Source: Spirochaetota bacterium
GTDB taxonomy: Bacteria; Spirochaetota; Brachyspiria; Brachyspirales; JACRPF01
Direction: 5' to 3'
Length of the DNA: 64,000 nt
Assembly: GCA_038043445.1 (NCBI GenBank)
Contig: JBBTBY010000063.1
Span: forward strand, 1-64,000
The position numbers and the translations under genes were made by a program. Positions 1-9,353 of the stretch are shown piece by piece. Numbering within the stretch: the stretch's first letter is position 1; each line of letters opens with the position of its first letter. The notes below the pieces were generated by a model, which was not told the DNA's origin, did no database searches, and saw only the letters and a program-made list of their open reading frames with translations.

Positions 1-2
1 TC

Positions 3-479
3 AGGAAATATTTCCCGGGCATGGCTCATGCGGAGATCAAAGCCGTGGCCGCTGACCTCGGTGTTCGCGAAACGCGGCGCATCAACGGTGAATACCGGCT
101 CACGGTCGATGATCTTGTAACGGGAAAAGATTTCCCCGATACCATAGGGTTTTCCGCGTACGGATGGGATCTGCACCCGAGACCAGGGGAAACGGCGGTG
201 AACGGATATACTACGCCGAAACCGGAATTGACGGCCATACCGTACCGCATTATGATCCCAAAAGGCGCGTCGAACGTCATCTGCCCCGGCCGGGCAGTGA
301 GTGTTGAACGCCATGTCCTCGGACCGCTGCGTGTCATGGCTCCCGTCATGGCCATGGGTGAAGCCGCGGGGATCGCCGCCGCTCAGATCAATGACGCTGC
401 GTTCAGGGATGTATCCATAGCATCGGTACGAGATACGTTGAAACATCACGGTGCGATCATCAACAGGAGTGATGTGTAA
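3..479 (+). CDS. FAD-dependent oxidoreductase, C-terminal part (cut by left edge)
   Basis: The reading frame is open from base 3, so the gene begins outside the window; the ATG at 21 is internal. The visible 158 or so residues match the C-terminal end of the FAD_oxidored family (secreted or cytosolic flavoproteins often found with sugar-catabolism genes). The visible hallmarks are an IPYR segment, a VICPGRAVS-like stretch that closes the FAD pocket, and a VMAMGEAAGIAAA helix. The substrate is unknown. The stop codon TAA shares one base with the ATG of the next gene, which implies translational coupling and a joint role with the beta-helix protein. The family call rests on recognised C-terminal motifs only. 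Confidence 0.7.
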   Translation, partial: RKYFPGMAHAEIKAVAADLGVRETRRINGEYRLTVDDLVTGKDFPDTIGFSAYGWDLHPRPGETAVNGYTTPKPELTAIPYRIMIPKGASNVICPGRAVSVERHVLGPLRVMAPVMAMGEAAGIAAAQINDAAFRDVSIASVRDTLKHHGAIINRSDV

Positions 480-2323
480 TGAAGAAGACCAGGACATTAC
501 TTTGCATCTTCGTGTTCTCTTTCTTCCCCATCGTGTGCGGCATAGCCGAAGAAAGGGCGCATATGACGGTCGATATGCCAGGCCCCGCGGTGTCCGCGCC
601 GCCGGGGCAGAGCAAGAAGATAGTTATCGCATATCCGGAAATCGGCAGCAAGGTATCGGCCGATACGTTCAGCATGCGTACGGATGCTACTGACAATCAT
701 GAAGCGATAATGCGGGCGATCGAATATTGTCGTTCGAACGATGTACGACGACTCGATATACCGAAAGGGACATACCGCTTCAGCATGTCCAATGTCATAA
801 CACTATATGGGTTCACCAATTTCCGGATCAATGCACACGGCTCTACTTTTATCTTCACGCCGACGCCGGTGAAAAAACAATATGTTCAGATCTCAGCTTG
901 TGTTCGTTTTGCACTGGAAGACCTAGCCCTCGATTGGGATTGGAGCGTTGAGCCGATAGCAAGTATTGTTTCTGTTACCGCTGTCGATGCAGGTTCACGT
1001 TCCGTTGATCTTCTTTTTCAGGATAAGCATCCGTCGCTTGGCGATGACATAGTGCTAACTGATCTTGAACCGCTTCACCCCGAACGAATGACGCCCGACC
1101 AGCGTTTTTTCGTGATACTTCCCGGCATGGGACCGAAGGGATTCACCGAAAAAAAATGGGTGTCGCCGAACGTACTGCGCCTGACCGCATCTCCGGCGCT
1201 CGCTGAGTTTTCTCGTATACGGACGAATGCCGTATACCGTATCCGTCATTATCAGTACGGCGGCGGCGGTGTCCGTATCAATGACAGTTCAGATCTCACG
1301 ATATCGAATGTGACGGTGCACGGATGCATGGGGTTCGGCTTTCATGTGGCAGGGGATGTCCATCATTTCAGGTTCAATGGCTGTCGCGTGACCGTTCCGC
1401 CGGGGTCGAAACGCCCGATATCGAGCGCGGCCGATCATTTCCACATGACGAGCGCGCAGGGGAATTTCGTAATCGATGGATGCGAGTTCGCGTACGGCGG
1501 GGACGATATCATCAATATACACACGACCGCGGCGCTCATCACGAAGATACTCGATCCTCACACGCTTGAAGCCCGTGTGAACGGACCGACGCTCATACGC
1601 ACCGGTGATCTCATCGAATTGCGTATGCCTGATTACGCGCCAGCGGGGGCCATGCTCACGGCGGTGCACACGGAATATAATGAGGCAGGCGCTGTGCGAA
1701 GTGCAACAATACGGTTCAAGGACCCCCTGCCGGCTTTCGCTGCGGTGAACGGGATACTCTTCAATCGGCGTTATTTCACCGACAATTTCATCATACGAAA
1801 TAACTATTTTCATGACAATCGCGGCCGCGGCATACTGCTTGAGGGTTCCGGCGGTATCATCGAAAGTAATCATTTCGCGCGTCACACCGGCGCTGCTCTC
1901 AGCGTGGAAACGGTCATCACGAGCGGATGGCGGGAAGGATATGGTGTGACGAATATCATTGTTCGTAATAATAAATTCGAGGACTGCCCGTTCATCAGTT
2001 ATCGCACAGTGACTGCGGCAGGCACAGCGACACCGTATCATATATTCTCCGATCATCTCTATGAGAGCAATACGTTCGTGAACCTGCACCCGGCCCGACT
2101 TCTATTCGATATCGTTTCCGCGCAGAACATCGTGATACGCGGGAACAGCATCGAAGCGGTTCCAATACCGGGCGAGGACGCGATGCGGTCGGGAATTCGG
2201 CTGCGCTTCGTGTCGAATGTCTCCATTGTCCAGAACCATTGGAAGCAGCCGACGATACCGGCGGTAGTACCGATGGAAAAAACGGGTGGAATAGATATAC
2301 TGAGCAATTCTCATGCCCGATAA
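479..2323 (+). CDS. Secreted right-handed parallel beta-helix protein
   Basis: This 614-residue protein has an N-terminal signal peptide (MKKTR, then a hydrophobic stretch to about residue 22), so it is exported. It then shows an N-terminal region with a DNHEAIMRAIEYC-type pectate-lyase-3-like start and repeated coils rich in N, I and V between about 270 and 590 (for example segments resembling FIIRNNYFHDNRGRGILLEG and IVIRGNSIEAV). These are typical of right-handed parallel beta-helix polysaccharide-active or glycan-binding proteins. No catalytic residues can be assigned. The one-base overlap with the upstream oxidoreductase gene and the 8-base gap to the dehydrogenase gene indicate one operon, plausibly for sugar or uronate breakdown. 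A lyase or glycosidase function is inference. Confidence 0.75.
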   Translation: MKKTRTLLCIFVFSFFPIVCGIAEERAHMTVDMPGPAVSAPPGQSKKIVIAYPEIGSKVSADTFSMRTDATDNHEAIMRAIEYCRSNDVRRLDIPKGTYRFSMSNVITLYGFTNFRINAHGSTFIFTPTPVKKQYVQISACVRFALEDLALDWDWSVEPIASIVSVTAVDAGSRSVDLLFQDKHPSLGDDIVLTDLEPLHPERMTPDQRFFVILPGMGPKGFTEKKWVSPNVLRLTASPALAEFSRIRTNAVYRIRHYQYGGGGVRINDSSDLTISNVTVHGCMGFGFHVAGDVHHFRFNGCRVTVPPGSKRPISSAADHFHMTSAQGNFVIDGCEFAYGGDDIINIHTTAALITKILDPHTLEARVNGPTLIRTGDLIELRMPDYAPAGAMLTAVHTEYNEAGAVRSATIRFKDPLPAFAAVNGILFNRRYFTDNFIIRNNYFHDNRGRGILLEGSGGIIESNHFARHTGAALSVETVITSGWREGYGVTNIIVRNNKFEDCPFISYRTVTAAGTATPYHIFSDHLYESNTFVNLHPARLLFDIVSAQNIVIRGNSIEAVPIPGEDAMRSGIRLRFVSNVSIVQNHWKQPTIPAVVPMEKTGGIDILSNSHAR

Positions 2324-2331
2324 GGAATCAT

Positions 2332-3297
2332 ATGAACATCGTAATACTCGACGGACACACCGCCAATCCCGGGGATCTCTCCTGGGACGCGCTCGCATCG
2401 CTCGGCACGCTCACGGTGCATGAACGCACACCGCGCGCGAGCATCATCGAACGCGCGAAGGATGCGGAGGTGGTCATTACCAATAAGACTATACTCGACA
2501 AGAGCGTCATCGATGCGCTCCCGAAGCTCCGCTATGTAGGATTGCTTTCAACAGGCACCAATGCTGCCGACGGAAAAGCCCTCGCGGAGCGGAAGATACC
2601 GCTCTGCAATGTGCCCGCCTATGGCACGATGTCGGTCGCTCAGCAGGTGTTCGCGCTCCTCATTGAGCTTACGAACAGGACGGGGCATCACTCGGACGGC
2701 GTACACGAAGGTGTATGGACGGCGTCGAAGGATTTCTGCTATTGGGATTTCCCGCTCGTCGAATTATCGGGCCTGACGATGGGAGTCATCGGCTACGGCG
2801 CCATCGGGCAGGCGGTGGCGCGCATTGCGCATGCGTTCGGTATGAACATCATCGCGTACAACCGCTCGGAGAAACAAAGCGATGTGCCGATGCGTTTCGT
2901 ATCCCTTGATACGCTTGCCGCCGAAAGCGATTGCATTTCGCTTCATTGCCCGCTTACCGATGAGACAGAGCATCTCGTGAACGGCGGGTTCATCGCGCGT
3001 ATGAAACGGACGGCGTATCTGATAAATACCGGGCGCGGTCCGCTCGTCGATGAGAAGGCGCTTGCCGATGCGCTCAACAGCGGGAGAATCGCCGGGGCAG
3101 GGATCGATGTACTCTCGACCGAACCGCCGTCAAAGGATAATCCCCTCATCGGCGCGAAGAACGCCGTCATCACGCCGCATATCGCCTGGGCTACGAATGC
3201 CGCGCGCGGACGGCTTATCGGTGTTGTGACGGAGAACGTGCGTGCATTTCTCGCGGGGAGACCGCAGAACGTCGTGAACGGGGTCGTTCCTCAGTAG
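2332..3297 (+). CDS. D-2-hydroxyacid dehydrogenase (glycerate dehydrogenase-like)
   Basis: This 321-residue NAD-dependent enzyme would interconvert a 2-keto acid and a D-2-hydroxy acid such as hydroxypyruvate and glycerate. The NAD-binding motif GYGAIG lies at 154-159. The catalytic triad of the family is complete: R235 (INTGRGPLVD), E264 (LSTEPP) and H283 (TPHIAW). The start at 2332 is chosen because AAGGA precedes it and the protein then begins MNIVILDGH, typical of the family; an in-frame ATG at 2239 would add 31 unrelated residues inside the previous gene. It is the third gene of the left-edge operon, and its 3' end overlaps the convergent KAS III-like gene by 7 bases. Confidence 0.88.
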   Translation: MNIVILDGHTANPGDLSWDALASLGTLTVHERTPRASIIERAKDAEVVITNKTILDKSVIDALPKLRYVGLLSTGTNAADGKALAERKIPLCNVPAYGTMSVAQQVFALLIELTNRTGHHSDGVHEGVWTASKDFCYWDFPLVELSGLTMGVIGYGAIGQAVARIAHAFGMNIIAYNRSEKQSDVPMRFVSLDTLAAESDCISLHCPLTDETEHLVNGGFIARMKRTAYLINTGRGPLVDEKALADALNSGRIAGAGIDVLSTEPPSKDNPLIGAKNAVITPHIAWATNAARGRLIGVVTENVRAFLAGRPQNVVNGVVPQ

Positions 3298-4328
3298 ATC
3301 AGGTAGAGCGAGGCCAGCGTGTAGCCGCCGCCGACCGAGGTGAACAGAAGCCTGCTCCCGCGACTGACCGTCTGTCCGTCGAGTTTGCCGCGCACGAGCC
3401 TATCGAGCGTGATAGCCCCCGATGCGCCGGAGACATTGCCTATATCGGTTATGGTCTTGCAGAATTTCTCTTTGGGAAGCGCAAGATTATCGACGAGACT
3501 GTCGATGATGCGTTCGTTCGCCTGATGCGGGATGATGAAGTCTACATCGGTGCGAAACACCGCTTCGGCAGTGGAACCCTTCGCATGGGCGACCTTGGCG
3601 AGCACGGAGAGCGCCGCCTCCTTCATGGCATTGACCGCGCGTTTCAGCACGAGCGGTCCGCCGCCCATCTTTATCGTACCGCCGTCCTCAAGCGTTATGT
3701 TCGTGGGGTCATAGTTCGATCTCTGGAACGTATCGATGATGCCGGGCTCATCGCTCGCCTGAAGGATCGCCGCACCCGCACCGTCGCCGAAAAGGATCGC
3801 GGTCGTCGGGTCATTATAATTCACTTTTTTCGTGAGCGCTTCGGAGGCGACGACGAGCACCGTCCGATATTTTCCGGACTTGATATATGCATCCGCGGTT
3901 ATGAGCGCATCGACGAAGCCGCAGCAGGCGGTGTTCGTCTGAATACCCCCGGCGTTGATGCCGAGGGCTCCGGCGAGCGAACATGCGGGGTTGGGTATCT
4001 CGAAGTGCGGGGTGAAGCTCGCGAAGATGATGTAGTCGATGACGCCCGTCTGAATGCCGGCGGCAGCGATCGCTTCGCGCGATGCAACGGCTGCCATTTC
4101 CTCCGTGGATATCTTCGAGAAGTGCCGGCGCATGATGCCGCTTACGCCTTTCACCCATGTTTTGAACACATCGCTGATGGTGAATTTGCTCGCATCGGTG
4201 CCGCCTTTCGTGAGCGACGCGCGCGCTTTCTCAGAATCGAAATTCGATATTTTCCCGAGCAGTTTTTCATTCGTGACGATGTCTTCAGGGAGATACGAGC
4301 CGGTGCCGAGAATTTTTGAGTACATCAT
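3291..4328 (-). CDS. 3-oxoacyl-ACP synthase III family protein (FabH-like)
   Basis: This 345-residue protein is a thiolase-fold condensing enzyme. The catalytic triad is visible: C135 in TNTACCGF, H268 in IIPHQAN and N298 in GNVSGAS, followed by a C-terminal SVGGGYTLAS glycine loop. It could start fatty-acid synthesis from acetyl-CoA or make a specialised beta-keto product. Compared with E. coli FabH it carries an extra stretch near residues 28-62 (acidic and lysine-rich, ahead of GVSGIMRRHF), which suggests a non-housekeeping subgroup. It lies 18 bases downstream of the MnmC-like gene, probably on the same transcript. No acpP, fabD or fabG is nearby, so the exact acyl substrate cannot be inferred. 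Confidence 0.82.
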   Translation of the reverse strand: MMYSKILGTGSYLPEDIVTNEKLLGKISNFDSEKARASLTKGGTDASKFTISDVFKTWVKGVSGIMRRHFSKISTEEMAAVASREAIAAAGIQTGVIDYIIFASFTPHFEIPNPACSLAGALGINAGGIQTNTACCGFVDALITADAYIKSGKYRTVLVVASEALTKKVNYNDPTTAILFGDGAGAAILQASDEPGIIDTFQRSNYDPTNITLEDGGTIKMGGGPLVLKRAVNAMKEAALSVLAKVAHAKGSTAEAVFRTDVDFIIPHQANERIIDSLVDNLALPKEKFCKTITDIGNVSGASGAITLDRLVRGKLDGQTVSRGSRLLFTSVGGGYTLASLYLIY

Positions 4329-4346
4329 TACGCCAGTATATTCCAG

Positions 4347-5219
4347 TCAGCTTCCATCGTCAAGCCCCCCGGAGGAAAGGCGCTTTCGATATCGTTTTAT
4401 CGACGACACGCCGGATGCGATGAGCGCTTTTTTCTCCGACTCATACCGCGCTCCGATGTCCGCCGCGGATGCCGTGAGCGTCTCGTCCCGATAGCAGAGC
4501 ACCCCGGTCGTTGCCAGGCGTTCATTGTCGCGTACCGCATCGATGGGGTGGAACGCGGCATAGTCCGTGAGCGATGCAATGGTGCCCCCCGTCGTGCGCC
4601 CGACGGGCTTTGTCTGCTTTACGATGAAGCCCGCCTTCATGAACGCGCTTATGACAGGATATGCCGCGCTGTAGGTGACGATGACGCCGTGCGGCAGAAG
4701 ACGGTCCTTGAGGCGCAGGAAGAGATCGTATGTCCAGAGCTCGGTGTTCTTTTTCGTGGAGAAGGCATCGAGAAATATCGCATCATAGAGGCGGTCAAGC
4801 GTCTGCACGACGGAGCGTGCATCGCCGATATAGAGAAGCGCATCGGTGTTGTTGCCCGAATAGAAATGCGCTTCAGAGAGCGATGCGATGAGCGTTGCGG
4901 CAACAGGATCGTTCAGATGCAGCCTCTGCGCCATGGCAAGCGTTGCCGCGTCGCGCTCGATCGAATCAAGAGAGAGATGCGCGGCGGGGGCTTCGGTACG
5001 TACGGCAGTATACGCCGCGGCTGCATTGTAGCCGAGGCCGAAGCCGATGTCGAGCACGGCTATCGTCGGCCGTTTGATGATGTCGGTCGTGATAAGCGCG
5101 GGGACTGTGAATTTCTCACGCGCCTCGGTTGCCGCCCCGGAAAGCGAGTGGAAATGCTCACCGTATGCTTCCGAATAGCAGGTGATGCTTCCGTCGCCGG
5201 TCTTTATCGTTTGGTCCAT
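4347..5219 (-). CDS. MnmC/MnmD-like tRNA methyltransferase (Methyltransf_30/DUF752)
   Basis: This 290-residue protein resembles the methyltransferase half of MnmC, which completes 5-methylaminomethyl-2-thiouridine at the tRNA wobble position using SAM. It shows an EHFHSLSGAATEAREKF segment, the SAM motif LDIGFGLGYN (56-65), the family signature FLDAFSTKKNTELWT, and a late VGRTTGGT loop. The FAD oxidase half of E. coli MnmC is absent, as in stand-alone MnmD proteins. The start at 5219 is chosen because an upstream in-frame extension would run into the tRNA. There is no clear Shine-Dalgarno. It begins 25 bases after the 3' end of tRNA-Phe with no terminator between, so it is probably read from the tRNA promoter. 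Confidence 0.8.
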   Translation of the reverse strand: MDQTIKTGDGSITCYSEAYGEHFHSLSGAATEAREKFTVPALITTDIIKRPTIAVLDIGFGLGYNAAAAYTAVRTEAPAAHLSLDSIERDAATLAMAQRLHLNDPVAATLIASLSEAHFYSGNNTDALLYIGDARSVVQTLDRLYDAIFLDAFSTKKNTELWTYDLFLRLKDRLLPHGVIVTYSAAYPVISAFMKAGFIVKQTKPVGRTTGGTIASLTDYAAFHPIDAVRDNERLATTGVLCYRDETLTASAADIGARYESEKKALIASGVSSIKRYRKRLSSGGLDDGS

Positions 5220-5244
5220 TACGCTGTAGAGGCCTGCATTGTTT

Positions 5245-5317
<73 letters not shown>

Positions 5318-5332
5318 GGAACGTGAGGCGCG

Positions 5333-5360
5333 ATTATAGCATACGGCGTATCCCTGTCAA
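5333..5360 (-). promoter_or_regulatory. Sigma70 promoter of tRNA-Phe and downstream genes
   Basis: On the minus strand this reads TTGACA-N16-TATAAT, both hexamers perfect, ending 15 bases before the tRNA 5' end. It would drive tRNA-Phe and, by read-through, the MnmC-like and FabH-like genes. Confidence 0.88.
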
Positions 5361-5417
5361 GCAGATAGCTGCGAAAATTCACTGCATTTGCGGTACATTT
5401 TGCCCGGGGCGCACATT

Positions 5418-5446
5418 TTGCCATAATAAGCGATATGCCATATACT
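5418..5446 (+). promoter_or_regulatory. Probable mfd promoter
   Basis: TTGCCA-N17-TATACT lies 24 bases before the mfd start codon, with an AGGATCC ribosome site between. A direct repeat of CATTTTGCC sits across the -35 region. Confidence 0.65.
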
Positions 5447-5470
5447 CATCGGGATCAACGATAGGATCCC

Positions 5471-8400
5471 ATGCCGTCACCCGTACAAGACCTGCAACAA
5501 CGATTTTCCGCGCTCCCCGAATTCGCGGCGATAATGCCGCGAACGACTTCCATCGCGGGCGTATCGATAGCGGTGCTTCCGCTCCTCATGCATGTGCTTC
5601 ACGAGCGCGAGAAAAGAACGTCCATTGTCGTCATGGAGAGCGAAGAAGCCGCCGAAGAGATGCATCAGGCGATCTCCTATTTTCGGTCCGATGCAGAACG
5701 CTTCCCCGCATTCGATACCCTGCCGTACTCACCGGTGTCGCCCTCGCGCGATGTGGCATCGTCGCGGCTTTCCGTGCTCTGGCATCTTGCTGCCGGCACG
5801 CCGCTTATCGTTACCTCGATACGCGCTCTGATGCGCCGCACCATCGCCCGCGAGACGTTCATGCAGTATGTAACGGAGATAACGCCGGGCATGAAGATGG
5901 ACCGGGATGCGCTTCGGTTTCTCCTCACGGGTCTCGGCTATGTGTCAGTGAACGAGATAGAAGCTGAATGCGAGTTCGCGGTGCGCGGCGGCATAGTCGA
6001 TATCTATTCCCCCGCGCATCATCTCCCGGTGCGCATCGAATTCTTCGACGATGTCGTCGAAAGCGTTCGGCTCTTCTCCGCCGAGGACCAGCGGTCAGCG
6101 ACCGTGCTCGACCGTGCGTTCATCATACCCGCGCATGAGGCGATATACGATGCCGCGACGATACAGCGTGCATTCACGGAAAAAACCGTTCCCGATACGA
6201 TACGCGAACATTTCGCCCGCGACCCCTATTTCGGCGGGGCGGAGAATTATCTCCCGCTCTTCCATATGGCCGACTCCCTGTTCTCCTGGCAGAAGGATGC
6301 CCGCGTGTACTGGTACGAGGGTGAGCGATCGCTTGCCGCATCCGAGAAATATCGCAAGGAGATCGATTTTCTTTTCAAGCAGGATGCGCGATATGCGGTG
6401 ACCGGCAGCAGTGACGCGCTCTATCTTTCGGATGATGAGATCAAGGCGCGCATGCGTTCCGATGTACGACTCGCCGTGTTCGGTACAGGTAGGGACGGCG
6501 AGGTGCGCTTGTCCTTTGGCGCGGGGGCGAGCTTTAAGGCAAATATCAAAGGGTTCACCGACCATATCCGTGAGCGCATGGCTGAGGGGCAAACGGTCAA
6601 TCTCGTCACGAGCCATCGCGAGCAGGCCGACCGCTTCGTGCAGATGCTCGCCGAATTCGCCCCGCCGATACTGGGACCGGATGAAAGTACCGATAAGACA
6701 TTCTTCATTACCGTGGGAAATCTCAGCGAGGGCTTCATCTCCCGGGAGATGAACTATACGCTCATGGTCGACCGCGAGGTGTTCGGGCGGAGGAAGAAGA
6801 CATACAAGCGAACGCCGTCAGCACGCAAGAGCGTCATCGAAAGTTTCGTCGATCTGTCGCCCGGCGATTATGTCGTCCATGTCAATCACGGCATCGGACG
6901 GTATCAGGGGCTTACACGGCTCACGGCGGCGGGCAAGGAGAAGGATTATCTCCTCATCGAATACGCGAAGGATGACAAGCTCTATATACCCGTCGAGCAG
7001 ATAAACTTCATACAAAAATACATGTCGGCGGGGGCGAAGGCCGACCCTAAGCTCGATATTCTTGGCGGCAAGGCGTGGGATAAGGTGCGAGAGCGTGCGC
7101 GTAAGAGCGCGGAGAAGATAGCAGCCGAGCTCATAAAGATATACACGATACGGCATGCCCTCGAGGGCTACGGTTTCCCGAAGGACACGGCATGGCAGGA
7201 CGATTTTGAAGCGGCCTTCCCCTACCAGGAAACCCCCGATCAGCTGCGCGCGGTAGCAGATATCAAATCCGATATGGAAACACCCAAGGTCATGGACCGT
7301 CTCGTCTGCGGCGACGTGGGCTTCGGGAAGACCGAGGTAGCATTGCGCGCGGCGTTCAAGTCCATCATGGCCGGAAAGCAGGTGGCGCTTCTCTGTCCGA
7401 CGACGGTGCTCTCGCAGCAGCATTTCAGAACGGCCCGCGAGCGTTTCAGGGAATATCCGGTGCGCATCGGTCTTCTCAATCGCTTCCGCGCACCGAAGGA
7501 AACGCGCGACACGGTGCTCGCATTGAAAAAAGGAGAGGTAGATCTTCTCATCGGCACGCATCGCATTCTCGCCGAGGATGTCGTGTTCAAGGACCTTGGT
7601 CTTGTCATCGTCGATGAGGAGCAGCGATTCGGGGTGAAGCAGAAAGAGGCGCTTAAGCGCTACAAGGTGCTCGTCGATGTGCTTACGATGACGGCAACGC
7701 CGATACCGAGAACGCTCAATCTCGCGCTCACGCAGATACGCGACATCAGCGTGATAGAAACGCCGCCGCTCAATCGCCTCCCGATACAGACGTATGTCAT
7801 CGAATTCGACGAGGAGACGATGGCGAAGGCGATACGCCGCGAACTTGCACGCGGAGGCCAGGTCTTCGTCGTCTACAACCGCGTACAGTCGATAAACGAG
7901 TTCGCCGTCATGCTGGGGAAGCTCGTGCCGGAAGCCGTCATCGGCATCGGCCACGGGCAGATGGAAGGACATGAGCTTGAGGACATCATGAACTCATTCG
8001 TCGAGGGCGAATATAATGTCCTTGTGTCGACGTCGATAATCGAGAACGGCATCGATATCGCCAACTGCAACACGATAATCATCTATCGTGCGGACCTCTT
8101 CGGGCTCGCCGAGCTCTATCAGCTCCGCGGACGCGTGGGGCGTAGCGACCGCGAGGCGTACGCGTTCTTCTTCTTTCCGGGCAATCGCGTCATATCCGAG
8201 GATGCGTATAAGCGCCTTACCGCCATAGCAGAACATACCGACCTCGGGAGCGGGTTCAAGATAGCCATGCGCGACCTTGAGATACGCGGCGCGGGCAATG
8301 TACTCGGGCGCGAGCAGTCGGGTAATATCCATGCGGTGGGATACGAACTCTATACGCAGCTCCTCGAAGAGTCGGTGTCGAAGATGAAAGGCGAGATACG

Positions 8401-8857
8401 CGAGGTGACATTCGATACCGTCATCGATCTGCGTAATGATATATTCATCCCCGACACGTATGTGAACGAGCCCAAGCAGAAGATAGAGATATACAAGAAC
8501 ATTCTCCGCGTGGAGAACGAAGAGGACATCGATGCGGTGCACGCTTCGCTCGTCGACCGGTACGGGAAAGTGCCGGAGGCGATAACGCATCTCTTCGAGA
8601 TAGCGCGGCTTAAGGCGTTCCTCAAACGGTATAAGATAGTCTCGGTCATCGAGGGCGATTACAATCTCTATATCAAGTGCAATGATTACTCCCGCGTGGA
8701 CCATGGGAAGATGAAAAGGCTGTCATCGACCACCGGCAGCGGCGTATATCCTGACAAGAAGGACTTGAATCAGCTCGTCATGCCCGTGCGCGAGGACACT
8801 ATTACGTGGAAGGTCGGTGCAATACGCACGGTTGTCGGGGCTATCGCAAAGTCCTGA
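5471..8857 (+). CDS. mfd: Transcription-repair coupling factor Mfd
   Basis: This 1128-residue DNA translocase removes RNA polymerase stalled at DNA lesions and recruits UvrA; its length is normal for the family. Domains in order: UvrB-like region (about 1-330), CarD-like RNA-polymerase-interaction domain starting near residue 461 (SPGDYVVHVNHGIGRYQG), then the SF2 translocase with Walker A GDVGFGKT (614-621), DEEQ box (715-718), TMTATPIPRT, and motif VI QLRGRVGRSD (884-893), and finally the TRCF C-terminal domain with the RGAGNVLGREQSG stretch. It has its own promoter and no operon partner: the next genes are on the opposite strand. Confidence 0.98.
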   Translation: MPSPVQDLQQRFSALPEFAAIMPRTTSIAGVSIAVLPLLMHVLHEREKRTSIVVMESEEAAEEMHQAISYFRSDAERFPAFDTLPYSPVSPSRDVASSRLSVLWHLAAGTPLIVTSIRALMRRTIARETFMQYVTEITPGMKMDRDALRFLLTGLGYVSVNEIEAECEFAVRGGIVDIYSPAHHLPVRIEFFDDVVESVRLFSAEDQRSATVLDRAFIIPAHEAIYDAATIQRAFTEKTVPDTIREHFARDPYFGGAENYLPLFHMADSLFSWQKDARVYWYEGERSLAASEKYRKEIDFLFKQDARYAVTGSSDALYLSDDEIKARMRSDVRLAVFGTGRDGEVRLSFGAGASFKANIKGFTDHIRERMAEGQTVNLVTSHREQADRFVQMLAEFAPPILGPDESTDKTFFITVGNLSEGFISREMNYTLMVDREVFGRRKKTYKRTPSARKSVIESFVDLSPGDYVVHVNHGIGRYQGLTRLTAAGKEKDYLLIEYAKDDKLYIPVEQINFIQKYMSAGAKADPKLDILGGKAWDKVRERARKSAEKIAAELIKIYTIRHALEGYGFPKDTAWQDDFEAAFPYQETPDQLRAVADIKSDMETPKVMDRLVCGDVGFGKTEVALRAAFKSIMAGKQVALLCPTTVLSQQHFRTARERFREYPVRIGLLNRFRAPKETRDTVLALKKGEVDLLIGTHRILAEDVVFKDLGLVIVDEEQRFGVKQKEALKRYKVLVDVLTMTATPIPRTLNLALTQIRDISVIETPPLNRLPIQTYVIEFDEETMAKAIRRELARGGQVFVVYNRVQSINEFAVMLGKLVPEAVIGIGHGQMEGHELEDIMNSFVEGEYNVLVSTSIIENGIDIANCNTIIIYRADLFGLAELYQLRGRVGRSDREAYAFFFFPGNRVISEDAYKRLTAIAEHTDLGSGFKIAMRDLEIRGAGNVLGREQSGNIHAVGYELYTQLLEESVSKMKGEIREVTFDTVIDLRNDIFIPDTYVNEPKQKIEIYKNILRVENEEDIDAVHASLVDRYGKVPEAITHLFEIARLKAFLKRYKIVSVIEGDYNLYIKCNDYSRVDHGKMKRLSSTTGSGVYPDKKDLNQLVMPVREDTITWKVGAIRTVVGAIAKS

Positions 8858-9005
8858 CACCAGTACCTGAAATGTCAATATAGTGCACATTGCGTGCTCA
8901 AAAACGGGAATGGCTTTGGGACGACTCTGAAACGAGGGGGTTACGGAGGATGTCCCTGGGATTTTTTTGACGGGGAATGTCAAGAAAAGACAACACTACG
9001 GCAAG
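8858..9005. other. Intergenic space after mfd
   Basis: This 148-base stretch holds no gene. The only notable feature is a 15-base word (ACGACTCTGAAACGA, 8921-8935) that recurs in the non-coding stretch at 18449-18463, followed in both places by a loosely similar G-rich tail. Confidence 0.4.
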
Positions 9006-9353
9006 TCACGTGATATCGAGAACAAGCCGTATTCCATCATCGATACGATGCATCGTTTTCCGTGCGATACTGCCGATGCGTTCTGTAAGCATCGTTTTAT
9101 CAAGCGTTACGATCTGCGAAGCATTGACAACGGAATCCTTGGGGAGCCCGCTTTCGGAGCGGTCAATAAAAACATTTCCGGGGGCATCCGCAAGAGCACA
9201 ATTCGATGTTATGACGGCGCATATCACCGTTTTTATGCGGCTTTGTGTGAATGCATCCGCTTGCACTACCAATACCGGCCTGCGAAATCCCGGTGCTGAT
9301 CCTTCCGGCTCGGGTATATCCGCCCACCACAACTCACCACGCGTCACTACCAC
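9006..9353 (-). CDS. MazF/PemK-family toxin
   Basis: This roughly 115-residue protein matches the PemK/MazF fold of ribosome-independent mRNA endoribonucleases. It begins with the family hallmark RGELWWADIPEPEGS and continues with FRRPVLVVQ, then an AVITSN strand and a VVNASQIVTLDK strand. The start is GTG at 9353, overlapping the antitoxin gene by 7 bases; a second in-frame GTG at 9347 would give the more usual short N-terminus and is equally plausible. The partner antitoxin lies directly upstream in the same operon, which supports the call. The cleavage sequence cannot be predicted. Confidence 0.88.
   Translation of the reverse strand: MVVTRGELWWADIPEPEGSAPGFRRPVLVVQADAFTQSRIKTVICAVITSNCALADAPGNVFIDRSESGLPKDSVVNASQIVTLDKTMLTERIGSIARKTMHRIDDGIRLVLDIT

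Noticed and set aside
1289-2089. Long open frame on the minus strand opposite the beta-helix gene
   Set aside because: No family resemblance, very rich in R, H and Y, and lies opposite a gene with signal peptide and clear repeats; an antisense shadow.
5395-5423. Direct repeat of CATTTTGCC upstream of mfd as a regulatory site
   Set aside because: The two copies are short and overlap the -35 region; could easily be chance, so only mentioned with the promoter.
6818-7972. 384-codon open frame on the minus strand inside mfd
   Set aside because: Antisense to the strongly conserved Mfd translocase; arginine- and leucine-rich composition without motifs.
8858-8882. Possible terminator after mfd (TGACA...TGTCA)
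   Set aside because: Stem of five base pairs, long loop and no T-tract; too weak to call.
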